This document shows, piece by piece, positions 7,818-15,313 of a stretch of DNA of 64,000 bases (its first letter is position 1; each line of letters starts with the position of its first letter). The stretch spans positions 1 to 64,000 of the forward strand of contig JANQRA010000014.1 in the NCBI GenBank assembly GCA_028284765.1. The letters run 5' to 3'. A program made the position numbers and the translations under genes. Under the pieces are notes generated by a model, which worked only from the letters and a program-made list of their open reading frames with translations, ran no database searches and had not been told where the DNA came from. The DNA comes from Acidimicrobiia bacterium (GTDB taxonomy: Bacteria; Actinomycetota; Acidimicrobiia; Spongiisociales; ZC4RG35).

Positions 7818-9059
7818 TCAACGGCCGGCCTTCAACCCAGCAGCTGCCCGAGAGCTGTTGTCCCTGTAGACACCCACATTCGCCATGCCTTGGGCGGCAT
7901 CACCAAGCGGGTTCGCGTCTGTGATAGTTACCAGGGCGCCGTCCTCTGAGACAAGGAATCCGCTCCCGTATGGGTTGGTCGTTGATCCGTAGTCGAATGA
8001 GTGGAGGATCAGGGTCGGATCGCCCCCGACGACCCTGTAAGTGGCACACGCCTTTAGGTAGAGTCCTTCGTCGTTGCCTGCCGCATCTAGGTTGAACCAG
8101 CAGTCTTCACGGAGCTGAGCGACGGACCAGAACCATGTCTCTCCATCCCAGACGTGTACTCGACCATCGCTGGCGATGACTCCAAGTAAGCCCAACCCGG
8201 CCGCGAAGACTCGAACTGATTCAGACGTAGGACCTTCGGACGATTCGAGCCACAAACCTGAGTCTTCGTCGAATGTGTAAACCCATACTGCAGCCAACGA
8301 GCCAGACACCGTTATGTCACGGACTGGAGGACCTCCTACTAAGACCAGGTCACCGGATACCTCGATCAAGGAGGCATCCAGAAACTGGCGCTGTGGCGCT
8401 TCAATACTCCGCCAGCTATCTGATTCGGGGTCGTACGCGGCGAGCTGACTCGACCCCAGCGGAGGTGGTTCCGCATAGCGAGCGTCAGCCTCCGACAGCC
8501 AAACGAACATCTCTCCACCGATCCACACCGAAGACGGGTATGCCCCGCTCAAGAGGGGTGCTTGCCTGATCTCCCGCCACTGTTGCGTATCCGGGTTGAA
8601 CGCGGCGCCATCGACATACGAACCGTCGAAGGAGTGGCCCCCAAAGACTACGAATTCCGTACCTGTCCAAACGCTCTGAGATTGAAACCGGCCATCGATC
8701 GGTGCATTTGGCAAAGCGAACCATTCGGCAGTGTCAAGATTGGTGAGCACACCGTCTGGCTTTAATTCTCCGGAGCCATAGGGGGCTCCTCCCCAGACAA
8801 ACAGCCAGTTGTCTCCGAGCGCGTATGACGACCCCTCCCTCATTCCGAAGGGGATCTCGTAGAAGGTCCATCCGTCATTGACCTCAGTAGCCACAGTCGT
8901 CGTTGTGGTCGAGGTGCTTGGTGCTGTTCCAGGTGGGGCTGGAGTGTTTGTTGATTCAGTAGGGACAGTCGGCTCGAGGGTGGTCTCGGCAACACACCCT
9001 CCGAGCGCCACAACCACGACGAAGGCAGCGGTGCGGACTGACCTCAGTATCGAATCCAT
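7818..9059 (-). CDS. Kelch-like beta-propeller lipoprotein
   Basis: 413 residues. The signal sequence ends in the lipobox ALGGC (Cys22), then a Thr/Pro/Ser linker of about 40 residues. The rest shows repeated blade-like units, each with a VWTGTEFVVFGG, VWIGGEMFVW or LVLVGG type strand and a following AYDPESDSWR or FNPDTQQWRE turn, the Kelch pattern. It is predicted to be attached to the outer membrane face and to bind another protein or glycan; the ligand is unknown. ATG 9059 was preferred to GTG 9071 because it gives a better signal peptide. The gene lies between the two 42-bp repeats, suggesting it may have been acquired. Confidence 0.75.
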   Translation of the reverse strand: MDSILRSVRTAAFVVVVALGGCVAETTLEPTVPTESTNTPAPPGTAPSTSTTTTTVATEVNDGWTFYEIPFGMREGSSYALGDNWLFVWGGAPYGSGELKPDGVLTNLDTAEWFALPNAPIDGRFQSQSVWTGTEFVVFGGHSFDGSYVDGAAFNPDTQQWREIRQAPLLSGAYPSSVWIGGEMFVWLSEADARYAEPPPLGSSQLAAYDPESDSWRSIEAPQRQFLDASLIEVSGDLVLVGGPPVRDITVSGSLAAVWVYTFDEDSGLWLESSEGPTSESVRVFAAGLGLLGVIASDGRVHVWDGETWFWSVAQLREDCWFNLDAAGNDEGLYLKACATYRVVGGDPTLILHSFDYGSTTNPYGSGFLVSEDGALVTITDANPLGDAAQGMANVGVYRDNSSRAAAGLKAGR

Positions 9060-9146
9060 GCCATCAGACACGTTATGCAGTCGCGCGTCTAACGACGAGC
9101 AACGGGAGTGAAGAGTCCGACATAACCCTGCATAGGTCTCAGACCC

Positions 9147-9202
9147 TCGAAAGAGGCCGACGGGACGGGCCTTTCTGGCCTCTCGCCCCGTCAGGACGGG
9201 TT
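9147..9202 (-). terminator. Possible terminator downstream of tRNA-Val
   Basis: Read on the minus strand, the tRNA is followed by a short stem-loop (CCCGTC, two bases, GACGGG) and then a GAGGCC/GGCCTC inverted repeat ending in a short TTTC. The stems are GC-rich but the T tract is weak, so the terminator call is tentative. Confidence 0.4.
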
Positions 9203-9237
9203 GTGGGCGTTGACGGACTCGAACCGCCGACCCCTGC
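9196..9237 (-). repeat. 42-bp direct repeat inside intact tRNA-Val
   Basis: Second copy of the repeat at 7703-7744. Here it covers the last 34 bases of the complete tRNA-Val gene plus 8 flanking bases. The distance between copies is 1,493 bp. Confidence 0.85.
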
Positions 9238-9277
9238 CTTGTAAGGGCAGTGCTCTAGCCAACTGAGCTAAACGCCC
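9204..9277 (-). tRNA. tRNA-Val (anticodon TAC)
   Basis: On the minus strand the sequence folds as a normal cloverleaf: acceptor GGGCGTT/AACGCCC, D-stem GCTC/GAGC, anticodon stem CTGCC/GGCAG with loop CTTACAA, T-stem GGCGG/CCGTC (one G-U pair) with loop TTCGAGT, and discriminator A. Anticodon TAC reads GUA (Val). CCA is not encoded. Confidence 0.95.
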
Positions 9278-9292
9278 GGGACAGCGGGGATT

Positions 9293-10435
9293 CTATGGGG
9301 AAGTCGACCTGGATCCCACATCCGCTGCAATCAGATCGGCAATTCGCTCCGCTTCGAATCCGATCTCGCGGAGCCGACCTGTAGGTGGTTCGAAGAACCC
9401 GCAGAAGTAGAGACCTTCGACGCCGGTAGCCGCTCCAGAAACCTTCGGTCTCCCTGACTCGTCTAGGACATCTCCAGCACCATTCAGCAGGTCAGCGACA
9501 CCAGGCTCGTAGCCAGTTCCGAAGATAACCGCCTCGTAGTGGTCCGATGATCCGTCGACGAACGAAACACCGTCAATGGTGAGGCTCTCGATCCCCGGGC
9601 GAGCCTTGATTGCTTCCTTCTTGAGAGCTGCGACCGTTCCCACATCGAGCAACGGGATCTTTCCCTGCTCGGCGATCTGCTGTAGCGGCCCCCACTCCGC
9701 CTTAGGGACTCCGAGTTTCGAGATGTCCCCGACTAGCACTGCCAGCAGAGGCTTCGACACAAGATCAGCGACCTTGGGCGGAAGGACCGACAGCCAGCGG
9801 GAGACTGTCAGGATCGGGATCCCCGCAATGTCACGCGGCACCACCACCGACGGGCTCCGAACACTGATGTCGGTGTCGACTCCATGCTCGGACAAATCGA
9901 GGGCAATCTCACCAGCTGAGTTGCCGAAACCGACGACCAGGACCCGCTGACCCAAGAATGGCTTGGCGTTCAGATACTGCGCGCTGTGCAGCACATCGCC
10001 AGCGAAGGATTCCCGGCCGGGCACCTCAGGGATCCACGGTTTGTTGCTCATCCCCGTCGCCAAGACGAGGTGTTCGCCACCAAACTCACCATTGGAAGTT
10101 GCGACCGACCAACCGCCGTCGACTCGGTCCACCGCCAGGACCTCCACCCCAGTCCGGATATCCACACCCTCCTCTTGGGAGTAGTCCCCCAGGTAGGCCG
10201 CCACCTGATCTCTCGACGGATATCGCCCGTAGGTCTTTGACATAGGGCGATTCGGCAGAGCTGAGGCCGTCCTATTCGTGTGGAGATGCAGGCGCTCGTA
10301 GTGGTTGTGCCAGGCCCACCCAGGCTTCTCGCCCCTCTCCAAGACGACGGAATCCACTCCACGTCTCTTCAAACAAGCGGATACGGCGAGGCCCGCCGGA
10401 CCGCCTCCAACCACAACAGTGTTGGTCCCTTCCAT
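9293..10435 (-). CDS. Flavin-containing monooxygenase-like NAD(P)/FAD oxidoreductase
   Basis: 380 residues. The FAD motif GGGPAGLAVSACLKRRG is at about residues 10-26, the FMO-type SFAGDVLHSAQY (FxGxxxHxxxY) follows LATGMSNKPWIPEVPG near 130-150, and a second nucleotide motif VVGFGNSAGEIALDL lies at about 168-182. The C-terminus keeps FGTGYEPGVADLL. This is the class B flavin monooxygenase/YUCCA-like architecture, which oxygenates soft nucleophiles or ketones using NADPH. The substrate is unknown. It stands alone between tRNA-Val and the sigma factor gene. Confidence 0.8.
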   Translation of the reverse strand: MEGTNTVVVGGGPAGLAVSACLKRRGVDSVVLERGEKPGWAWHNHYERLHLHTNRTASALPNRPMSKTYGRYPSRDQVAAYLGDYSQEEGVDIRTGVEVLAVDRVDGGWSVATSNGEFGGEHLVLATGMSNKPWIPEVPGRESFAGDVLHSAQYLNAKPFLGQRVLVVGFGNSAGEIALDLSEHGVDTDISVRSPSVVVPRDIAGIPILTVSRWLSVLPPKVADLVSKPLLAVLVGDISKLGVPKAEWGPLQQIAEQGKIPLLDVGTVAALKKEAIKARPGIESLTIDGVSFVDGSSDHYEAVIFGTGYEPGVADLLNGAGDVLDESGRPKVSGAATGVEGLYFCGFFEPPTGRLREIGFEAERIADLIAADVGSRSTSP

Positions 10436-10568
10436 GGCTTTCGAGCCTAGAACCCGAAATTGGGTCTATCAGCCTATGGAGATGCCTGTGGACAAATGTC
10501 GATGGAGTTGTTGACAAATACCTGAGAGTGGGTCGACCTGTACCTACGCTGCCAACGGCGGTGAGACT

Positions 10569-11498
10569 ATGAGCAAACGGGCAATCGAACGAGAAATCAG
10601 CGACGAGGCAATACGCCAATACCTCGACGGAATCGGCACGTATGACCTGCTGACCGCAGAGGACGAAGTCCGTCTTGCCAAGGCCATCGAAACTGGCAAA
10701 AAGGCCGAGATCGCACTCGAAAACGAGAAGGACCCGACCAAACGACGCAAGCTGCGTCAGATGGTCCGGGCCGGCGAAGACGCCCGCCAAACCTTCATCC
10801 GGGCCAACCTCAGACTCGTTGTCTCGATCGCCAAACGGTACAACCGAGCCCGACTCCCCTTCCTCGACCTCGTTCAGGAAGGCAACCTCGGCCTCATCAG
10901 GGCCGTCGAGAAGTTCGAGTATCGCAAAGGCTTCAAATTCTCGACATACGCCACCTGGTGGATCCGTCAGGCAATCACCAGGGCGATCGCCGACAAGTCA
11001 CGAACGATCCGAGTTCCGGTCCACATGATGGACACCATCAATCAGATGCAGACGGCTGAGGCGAATCTCACCAAGAAGTACGGACGCAAGCCAACTGATG
11101 ATGAGCTCGCCCACGAGTCAGGTCTGACTGTCCAGAAGATCACTGAAGCCCGCAAGGTTGCTCCCGAACCGGTCTCCATCTTCGAGCCCGTGGGTGAGGA
11201 CAACACGACTCTTGGAGACTTCATCGAAGACGTTGATGCAGCCGCACCGTTCGAGCTGATTGCCTCCAAGCTGAACATCGAACAGCTCCGACACGTTCTG
11301 GACCGTCTCAATGAACGTGAGCGCACCATCATCGAGATGCGTTACGGCCTGGGTCAGCGTGAACCCGCCACCCTCGACGAAGTCGGACGCCACTTCAACG
11401 TGACCAGAGAGAGAATTCGACAGATCGAGGCCAAAGCATTGGCCAAGATGCGTCACCCCTCCACGCCGGACGGTCTGAGAGAGCTGGCCGTCGGCTAA
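10569..11498 (+). CDS. RNA polymerase sigma factor, sigma-70 group 1/2 (SigB/HrdB-like)
   Basis: 309 residues. Region 1.2 ([20 protein letters not shown]), region 2 ([40 protein letters not shown]), region 3 and region 4 with the helix-turn-helix [20 protein letters not shown] are all present, with no extended region 1.1. It directs core RNA polymerase to -35/-10 promoters. A second, longer RpoD (54001-55134) sits in the dnaG operon, so this one is probably an alternative group 2 factor. TTGACA lies at 10511, but I see no convincing -10 at the right spacing. Its 3' end faces the whiB gene across a hairpin. Confidence 0.9.
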   Translation: MSKRAIEREISDEAIRQYLDGIGTYDLLTAEDEVRLAKAIETGKKAEIALENEKDPTKRRKLRQMVRAGEDARQTFIRANLRLVVSIAKRYNRARLPFLDLVQEGNLGLIRAVEKFEYRKGFKFSTYATWWIRQAITRAIADKSRTIRVPVHMMDTINQMQTAEANLTKKYGRKPTDDELAHESGLTVQKITEARKVAPEPVSIFEPVGEDNTTLGDFIEDVDAAAPFELIASKLNIEQLRHVLDRLNERERTIIEMRYGLGQREPATLDEVGRHFNVTRERIRQIEAKALAKMRHPSTPDGLRELAVG

Positions 11499-11526
11499 CG
11501 ATTCCTCCCAATTGAAGGATGACGCG

Positions 11527-11554
11527 CAATGGCCCCGGGCGACCGGGGTCATTG
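11527..11554. terminator. Bidirectional hairpin between sigma factor and whiB
   Basis: A 12-bp inverted repeat (CAATGGCCCCGG, loop GCGA, CCGGGGTCATTG) with one mismatch, midway between the stops of two convergent genes. There is no T tract on either side, so it probably ends transcription in both directions by structure. Its outer CAATG(G/A)CC...GGTCATTG core recurs in palindromes at 19961 and 62255. Confidence 0.65.
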
Positions 11555-11566
11555 CATTGTCAGCGG

Positions 11567-11881
11567 TTAGGCCGAGGCGACCAGCTCAACCAGTTCCTGT
11601 CGGTCCGCTTCTAGCGGAAGACTTGCGTCCGAATGACGGGGCCGGCCACGTCCCCTTCGTCGGTGGAAGGGCTGGCCGTCCCAGAAGATGACGCCACCCC
11701 AAACGCCCCACTCGAGGTTTTCCTCTAGTGCGACGCCCAGGCAAAGCACCCTGATCTCACATCCAGCACAGATCTCCTGTGCCTTCGCCAATTCCGCAGG
11801 GCGGTCGGAGAAGAAGAGCTCGTGGCTTCCCTCCGACCTACATCGGCCGTCTCGTTGTATGTCTTTCAAACTTGCTTTCAC
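11567..11881 (-). CDS. WhiB7-like iron-sulfur transcription regulator
   Basis: 104 residues from a GTG with AAGG nine bases upstream. A longer frame to 11956 would translate a terminator hairpin, so I rejected it. Four cysteines (Cys14, Cys38, Cys41, Cys47; CAGC pattern) would hold the 4Fe-4S cluster. The WGVWGG turn is at 58-63, followed by VIFWDG, and a basic AT-hook RRRGRGRPR lies at 74-82. The tail AT-hook after WGVWGG is the hallmark of WhiB7, which binds the primary sigma factor and AT-rich DNA to switch on antibiotic-resistance genes. The usual Glu after GVWGG is Val here, and the tail is longer than in mycobacteria. A leader with uORF and attenuator precedes it. Confidence 0.85.
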   Translation of the reverse strand: MKASLKDIQRDGRCRSEGSHELFFSDRPAELAKAQEICAGCEIRVLCLGVALEENLEWGVWGGVIFWDGQPFHRRRGRGRPRHSDASLPLEADRQELVELVASA

Positions 11882-11918
11882 TGTCGTAAACCTTCTCTTC
11901 GATGGGCTCTTGGCGGGC

Positions 11919-11996
11919 AAACAAAAAGCCGCCGGGGTCTCCGGCGGCCTGCTCACGAGTGAGAATGTGGTGTCATCACATGACGAAAGGCCGCCG
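11919..11996 (-). promoter_or_regulatory. whiB transcription attenuator: terminator with competing antiterminator
   Basis: On the minus strand the RNA can form a terminator stem GCCGCCGG (11948-11941) with CCGGCGGC (11935-11928), five-base loop, followed by TTTTTGTTT. Alternatively CGGCGGCCT (11996-11988) pairs over nine bases with AGGCCGCCG (11950-11942), which takes away the 5' arm of the terminator. The two structures exclude each other. The upstream antiterminator arm lies inside the last codons of the leader ORF, and a small GTCAT/ATGAC hairpin surrounds its stop codon. A ribosome finishing the leader would cover the antiterminator arm and let the terminator form; stalling upstream would favour read-through. 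Confidence 0.8.
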
Positions 11997-12089
11997 TATG
12001 GTCGAATTCACTGCGTCGTCGCCGCCCGGGGCGGAGCTGCAGAATTCTCCCGCAGGAGTTCTGTGCGCTGTCCTAAGACGCTCGATCAT
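11976..12089 (-). CDS. Leader ORF (uORF) upstream of WhiB7-like gene
   Basis: 37 codons from ATG 12089 to TGA, with AAAGG seven bases upstream. An in-frame ATG two codons earlier (12095) is too close to that site. The predicted peptide begins MIERLRTAHRTPAG and ends STIRRPFVM. There is no resemblance to a functional protein, and its role is most likely to let ribosomes sense translation inhibition. Its final codons overlap the 5' arm of the antiterminator. Confidence 0.65.
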   Translation of the reverse strand: MIERLRTAHRTPAGEFCSSAPGGDDAVNSTIRRPFVM

Positions 12090-12115
12090 CGACATACCTT
12101 TCTAACGACGTGGCC

Positions 12116-12145
12116 ATCATGGCCGGTTCGTATCAGCGACGTCAA
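12116..12145 (-). promoter_or_regulatory. Predicted promoter for the whiB leader transcript
   Basis: TTGACG at 12145-12140 and CATGAT at 12121-12116 with an 18-base spacer. A short AT-rich run (AGTAATT) lies just upstream of the -35, where WhiB7 is known to touch DNA in its own promoter. The start of the leader ORF is about 27 bases downstream. Confidence 0.5.
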
Positions 12146-12182
12146 GGGAATTACTGCGACTTGTCGCGGTTGGCCTGATTCA

Positions 12183-12839
12183 ATGACCACAGACATGGCT
12201 CAAACGGCGCCACATCCCATCGAAACCATCCTCTCTGTCTCTCTGAAACGTCTCCTGTTCCTCGCAATCCCCTGGTCGGCAATCAACCTGATCTTTGGTC
12301 CCGGAGACGACCCGTACCTCTACGTGAACCTCCAGCTCACGCTGCTCCAAATAGCGACTTTCAGCTTGGTGATCAGCCTTGCACCGCTGACAGATCGACC
12401 CTGGTTTCGGACCACCAGGCGCTCTTGGTTGGCAAGTGCCGTCTCCCTGGTTGCGGTGGCGGTCGGGTTCTCGGCGCTTCTGACCCTGGCAACCTCGGCA
12501 GCCGCTCGATATGACGTGTCGCTCCAGTTCCTCCAGCTGTTGTCGTCATTGGACATTGCCTGGGTTGTCGCCGCCCTCTATCTCGGCTCTCGTGTCCTTT
12601 GGTCCAACCGAGTTGCTCTAATCCTCGGCACATTGATGCTCGTTGCATGTGTTGCATCTATCGCCATCTATCTGAACGTTGTCGGTTTCACGCCCGACGG
12701 TGGCTGGCTGGTGGACGGTGAGCAGATGCTCCGGATCGTTATTCCATCAGACGTGATGGCGGCCATCATCTCGACAACGGTTCTCCTCCTGGGAGGCCGC
12801 AAGGCTCAAGCGATGTTGCAGGCAAGGCCCCAGTCGTAG
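12183..12839 (+). CDS. Membrane protein of unknown function
   Basis: 218 residues from the ATG at 12183; upstream of this the open frame runs antisense through the whiB leader and is not coding. Six hydrophobic helices are visible (LLFLAIPWSAINLIFG, LLQIATFSLVISLA, SWLASAVSLVAVAVGFSALL, LDIAWVVAALYLGSRVL, LILGTLMLVACVASIAIYL and DVMAAIISTTVLLLGG). No family is recognised. It is divergent from the WhiB7-like gene, starting 37 bases from the predicted promoter, so it could be a regulon member, but no shared operator is visible. It overlaps the convergent DUF547 gene by 34 bases. Confidence 0.6.
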   Translation: MTTDMAQTAPHPIETILSVSLKRLLFLAIPWSAINLIFGPGDDPYLYVNLQLTLLQIATFSLVISLAPLTDRPWFRTTRRSWLASAVSLVAVAVGFSALLTLATSAAARYDVSLQFLQLLSSLDIAWVVAALYLGSRVLWSNRVALILGTLMLVACVASIAIYLNVVGFTPDGGWLVDGEQMLRIVIPSDVMAAIISTTVLLLGGRKAQAMLQARPQS

Positions 12840-13564
12840 TCCTGATAGACGACTTTCTGGGCCGTCTTGGCCTCTGTGGCCAACCAAGGACTCAACGCAG
12901 CCAGAACCGACTTCTTGGAAGAAGGGATGAACGTCGGCATCCGGGCCGGCGACACGAAGTCTCTGCCATACCAGTAGAAGATGCGGCTGAGGCTCAGAGT
13001 GCTCTCCTGAAGGACCGCACCACCGCCCAGGAGGAACTTCTCCATCTGATCGTCGAGTTCAGCTGCAATGTTGTCTCCCGTGTATGGCACAGACCGGAGA
13101 GTGGGACACGAGAGAGAGCCACAGACCAATGCTCCGTGGATTCGGGGGTCACCGAATCGGCGCAGCTTGGCGTGCTCGATCGCGTCCAATGACAGAGACT
13201 CGCCGTCCACCTCGACGATGGGACGCCCGAACGCGCCGGGCACCCTGAGAACCGACCCCAACCCCTGATCGAAAGCATCCACGGCCAACGCCATCGCGCC
13301 TGCGTTGTAGAGGTTCGTCCAATAGGCCAAAGCGTGAGCTCGGCTCAGCGAGTCCGGACTGACCTTGCTAGCCGACCGAACGAAATCATCGAGTTCATTC
13401 TTCGCCTCAGCAAGCGCCGGGATGCCCCCTGTCGATAATGCATCCAGTGGTGTCTTCAACGAGGACGCGTCGAACGAGCCTGTCCCACCCGACGCAGGCG
13501 GGCGGGTGGAACGCAGGACACGGAGAATCCCGAAAACGACCTTGATGGGATTGGGTTGATCCAC
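12806..13564 (-). CDS. DUF547 domain protein
   Basis: 252 residues. The family marks are AYWTNLYNAGAMALAVDAF near residue 80, HAKLRRFGDPRIHGALVCGS near 130, the Cys in SLSCPTLRS and YTGDNIAAELDDQMEKFL, ending with FYWYGRDF. DUF547 proteins have a papain-like/NlpC-like fold with a conserved Cys and His, but their reaction is not established. There is no signal peptide. The 3' end overlaps the membrane protein at 12183-12839 on the other strand. Confidence 0.85.
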   Translation of the reverse strand: MDQPNPIKVVFGILRVLRSTRPPASGGTGSFDASSLKTPLDALSTGGIPALAEAKNELDDFVRSASKVSPDSLSRAHALAYWTNLYNAGAMALAVDAFDQGLGSVLRVPGAFGRPIVEVDGESLSLDAIEHAKLRRFGDPRIHGALVCGSLSCPTLRSVPYTGDNIAAELDDQMEKFLLGGGAVLQESTLSLSRIFYWYGRDFVSPARMPTFIPSSKKSVLAALSPWLATEAKTAQKVVYQDYDWGLACNIA

Positions 13565-13629
13565 GAACCAGTTAACCCATCGCGGACATTCAGACTTCCC
13601 AGCTTCCGCGGAAGCCGTAAGGTTGGCCG

Positions 13630-14103
13630 GTGCTCACATTCATCTTCAAAGTCCTCCGAGCAGGGTTTCTCCTCGCACTTGCGGCAGCCGTAGGTGCGAA
13701 GTTCCTCCTCGAGTCTCATGCGGAACCAGACACCGAAGACATAGATCTCGTGTCGATCTTCGACGGAAAACACCTGGTGTCGACGGCTGCGCCGTTCCAC
13801 GGAGGCAACATCCTCTCGATGTTCGGCGGAACGCTCCTCGACCTCACGGGGGCAAAGCCCGCTCCGACAGGTGTCTTCATCGACCTCGCAGTCGTCATGG
13901 GTGGAGTATCGATCGTCGTGCCCGAAGGCTGGCGGGTCTACAACAAGAGCAACTTCATGGCCGGTGGCTTCAGCGATGTCACCCGTACCGATTCTTCCGA
14001 TGAAGCGCCTTCCGTGACGCTGACCGGATTCGTGCTGATGGGCGGTGTCCAGGTTTCGAACGAGTCCCCGATCAAGGAGAGTGCGAGTGTCGACTCGGAT
14101 TGA
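13630..14103 (+). CDS. LiaF C-terminal-like envelope protein
   Basis: 157 residues, GTG start. One N-terminal helix (VLRAGFLLALAAAVGAKFLL) is followed by a beta-rich repeat domain: LVSIFDGKHLVSTAAPFHGG, ILSMFGGTLLDLTGAK, VFIDLAVVMGGVSIVVPEGW and VTLTGFVLMGGVQV. This stacked short-strand pattern with MGG turns is that of the LiaF/YvqF C-terminal domain found in cell-wall stress regulators. It is upstream of, and overlaps by 17 bases, the amidohydrolase gene. A role in envelope sensing is inferred from the fold and the nearby PspC/two-component genes. Confidence 0.65.
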   Translation: MLTFIFKVLRAGFLLALAAAVGAKFLLESHAEPDTEDIDLVSIFDGKHLVSTAAPFHGGNILSMFGGTLLDLTGAKPAPTGVFIDLAVVMGGVSIVVPEGWRVYNKSNFMAGGFSDVTRTDSSDEAPSVTLTGFVLMGGVQVSNESPIKESASVDSD

Positions 14104-15313
14104 AGCCAAGCGACTGATCCCAGGTCGCGGCGAACCCATCGACAACGGGGTCGTGGTATTCGACGACGGGGTCATTTCCTACGCTGGCACCTCGACGGAA
14201 GCACCCGAGACTCCCGACGCGAATGTCCTGCACACCGAAACGGTGATGCCAGGGATGTGGGAGTGCCACGGGCACTTCATTGGGGTGTACACCGCGAACA
14301 TCGACGAGCTGTGGAATACGCGTCCACAAGTGACCACCGCCCGTGCGGTAGGCGACGCTCATGCTGCCCTCCAGGCTGGCTTCACGACCGTCAGAGAAGT
14401 CGGTGGGGTGGGTGTCTTCCTCGCAACTGCGATTGCCGAAGGTCAGATCGTCGGGCCCAATATCTACGGTGCCGGAGCGACGCTTTCGATGACTGCGGGC
14501 CACGGCGATGTACATTCGATGCCGATCGACATGGCTCGGAAGTCTTTCGAACGCCATTGGGGTGAAGACGGCATCGTCGACGGCCCACACGAAGCTCGTG
14601 CCGGCGTCCGGCGGATGCTCCGAACCGGTGCCCGAGTTATCAAGATCCATGCGTCAGGCGGAGTCTTGAGCCAGCTCGACGACCCGCACCTTCCACAGTT
14701 CTCGAAAGAAGAGCTGGAGGCGATCGTCGACGAAGCGGGGCGCATGGAGAGAGTCGTCGCAGCTCACACCCACGGGAAACGCGGAATGATGGCGGCAGTC
14801 GAGGCAGGTGTCAGGACCCTCGAGCACGGCACCTACATCGACGAGGAGGTCGCCGACGCCATGGTTGAGAAGAGTGTCGTACTGGTCCCAACCCGGTGGA
14901 TCGTGGACTTCCTCGACAAGGGAGCCGAGGAGCGAGGGATGCCCGAATATGCGAAGGAAAAGGCCAAAGCTGCTGTGGCGAGTCATGCCGACGGAATCGC
15001 TCTCGCCATCGAAAAAGGCGTGAAGATCGCCGCCGGAACCGACATCTTTGCAAGTCGCCTCTGGGGCAGGAACGGAGAAGAGCTTTCGCTCTTGGTCGAC
15101 TGTGGGATGACGCCCCTTCAGGCCATCGAGTCAGCGACGGCCAACGGGCCTTCCACGCTCGGGCCACAAGCGCCGAACTCAGGACAGCTCGTGGAAGGTA
15201 TGGATGCGGACGTGATCTGCGTGTCGGGAGACCCGCTATCTGACATCACGATCCTCGGCGACCCCGACAACGTGACCCACGTGTTCAAGAACGGGACGAA
15301 GTACAAGGGCTAG
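14087..15313 (+). CDS. Metal-dependent amidohydrolase (imidazolonepropionase/prolidase-like)
   Basis: About 408 residues from GTG 14087, placed seven bases after GGAG. The metal ligands of the amidohydrolase superfamily are all visible: HGHF after MPGMWEC, the lysine in ARVIKIHASGG, AAHTHG, LEHGTYIDEE and the Asp in AGTDIFA. The C-terminus (GMDADVICVSGDPLSDI) rejoins the beta-sandwich subdomain. Such enzymes hydrolyse cyclic amides or Xaa-Pro dipeptides; the exact substrate cannot be told. There is no signal peptide. It is translationally coupled to the LiaF-like gene upstream, which is an odd pairing, and overlaps the response regulator gene by four bases at the 3' end. Confidence 0.85.
   Translation: MSTRIEAKRLIPGRGEPIDNGVVVFDDGVISYAGTSTEAPETPDANVLHTETVMPGMWECHGHFIGVYTANIDELWNTRPQVTTARAVGDAHAALQAGFTTVREVGGVGVFLATAIAEGQIVGPNIYGAGATLSMTAGHGDVHSMPIDMARKSFERHWGEDGIVDGPHEARAGVRRMLRTGARVIKIHASGGVLSQLDDPHLPQFSKEELEAIVDEAGRMERVVAAHTHGKRGMMAAVEAGVRTLEHGTYIDEEVADAMVEKSVVLVPTRWIVDFLDKGAEERGMPEYAKEKAKAAVASHADGIALAIEKGVKIAAGTDIFASRLWGRNGEELSLLVDCGMTPLQAIESATANGPSTLGPQAPNSGQLVEGMDADVICVSGDPLSDITILGDPDNVTHVFKNGTKYKG

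Noticed and set aside
7603-7821. 72-residue minus-strand frame
   Set aside because: It runs through the tRNA-Val fragment and has no protein-like pattern.
11882-11956. Longer N-terminus for the WhiB7-like protein
   Set aside because: It would translate the terminator hairpin and its T tract; a GTG with a good ribosome site lies downstream.
11688-12182. Long N-terminal extension of the membrane protein at 12183
   Set aside because: It runs antisense through whiB and its leader, is low in hydrophobic order, and a good ATG exists at 12183.
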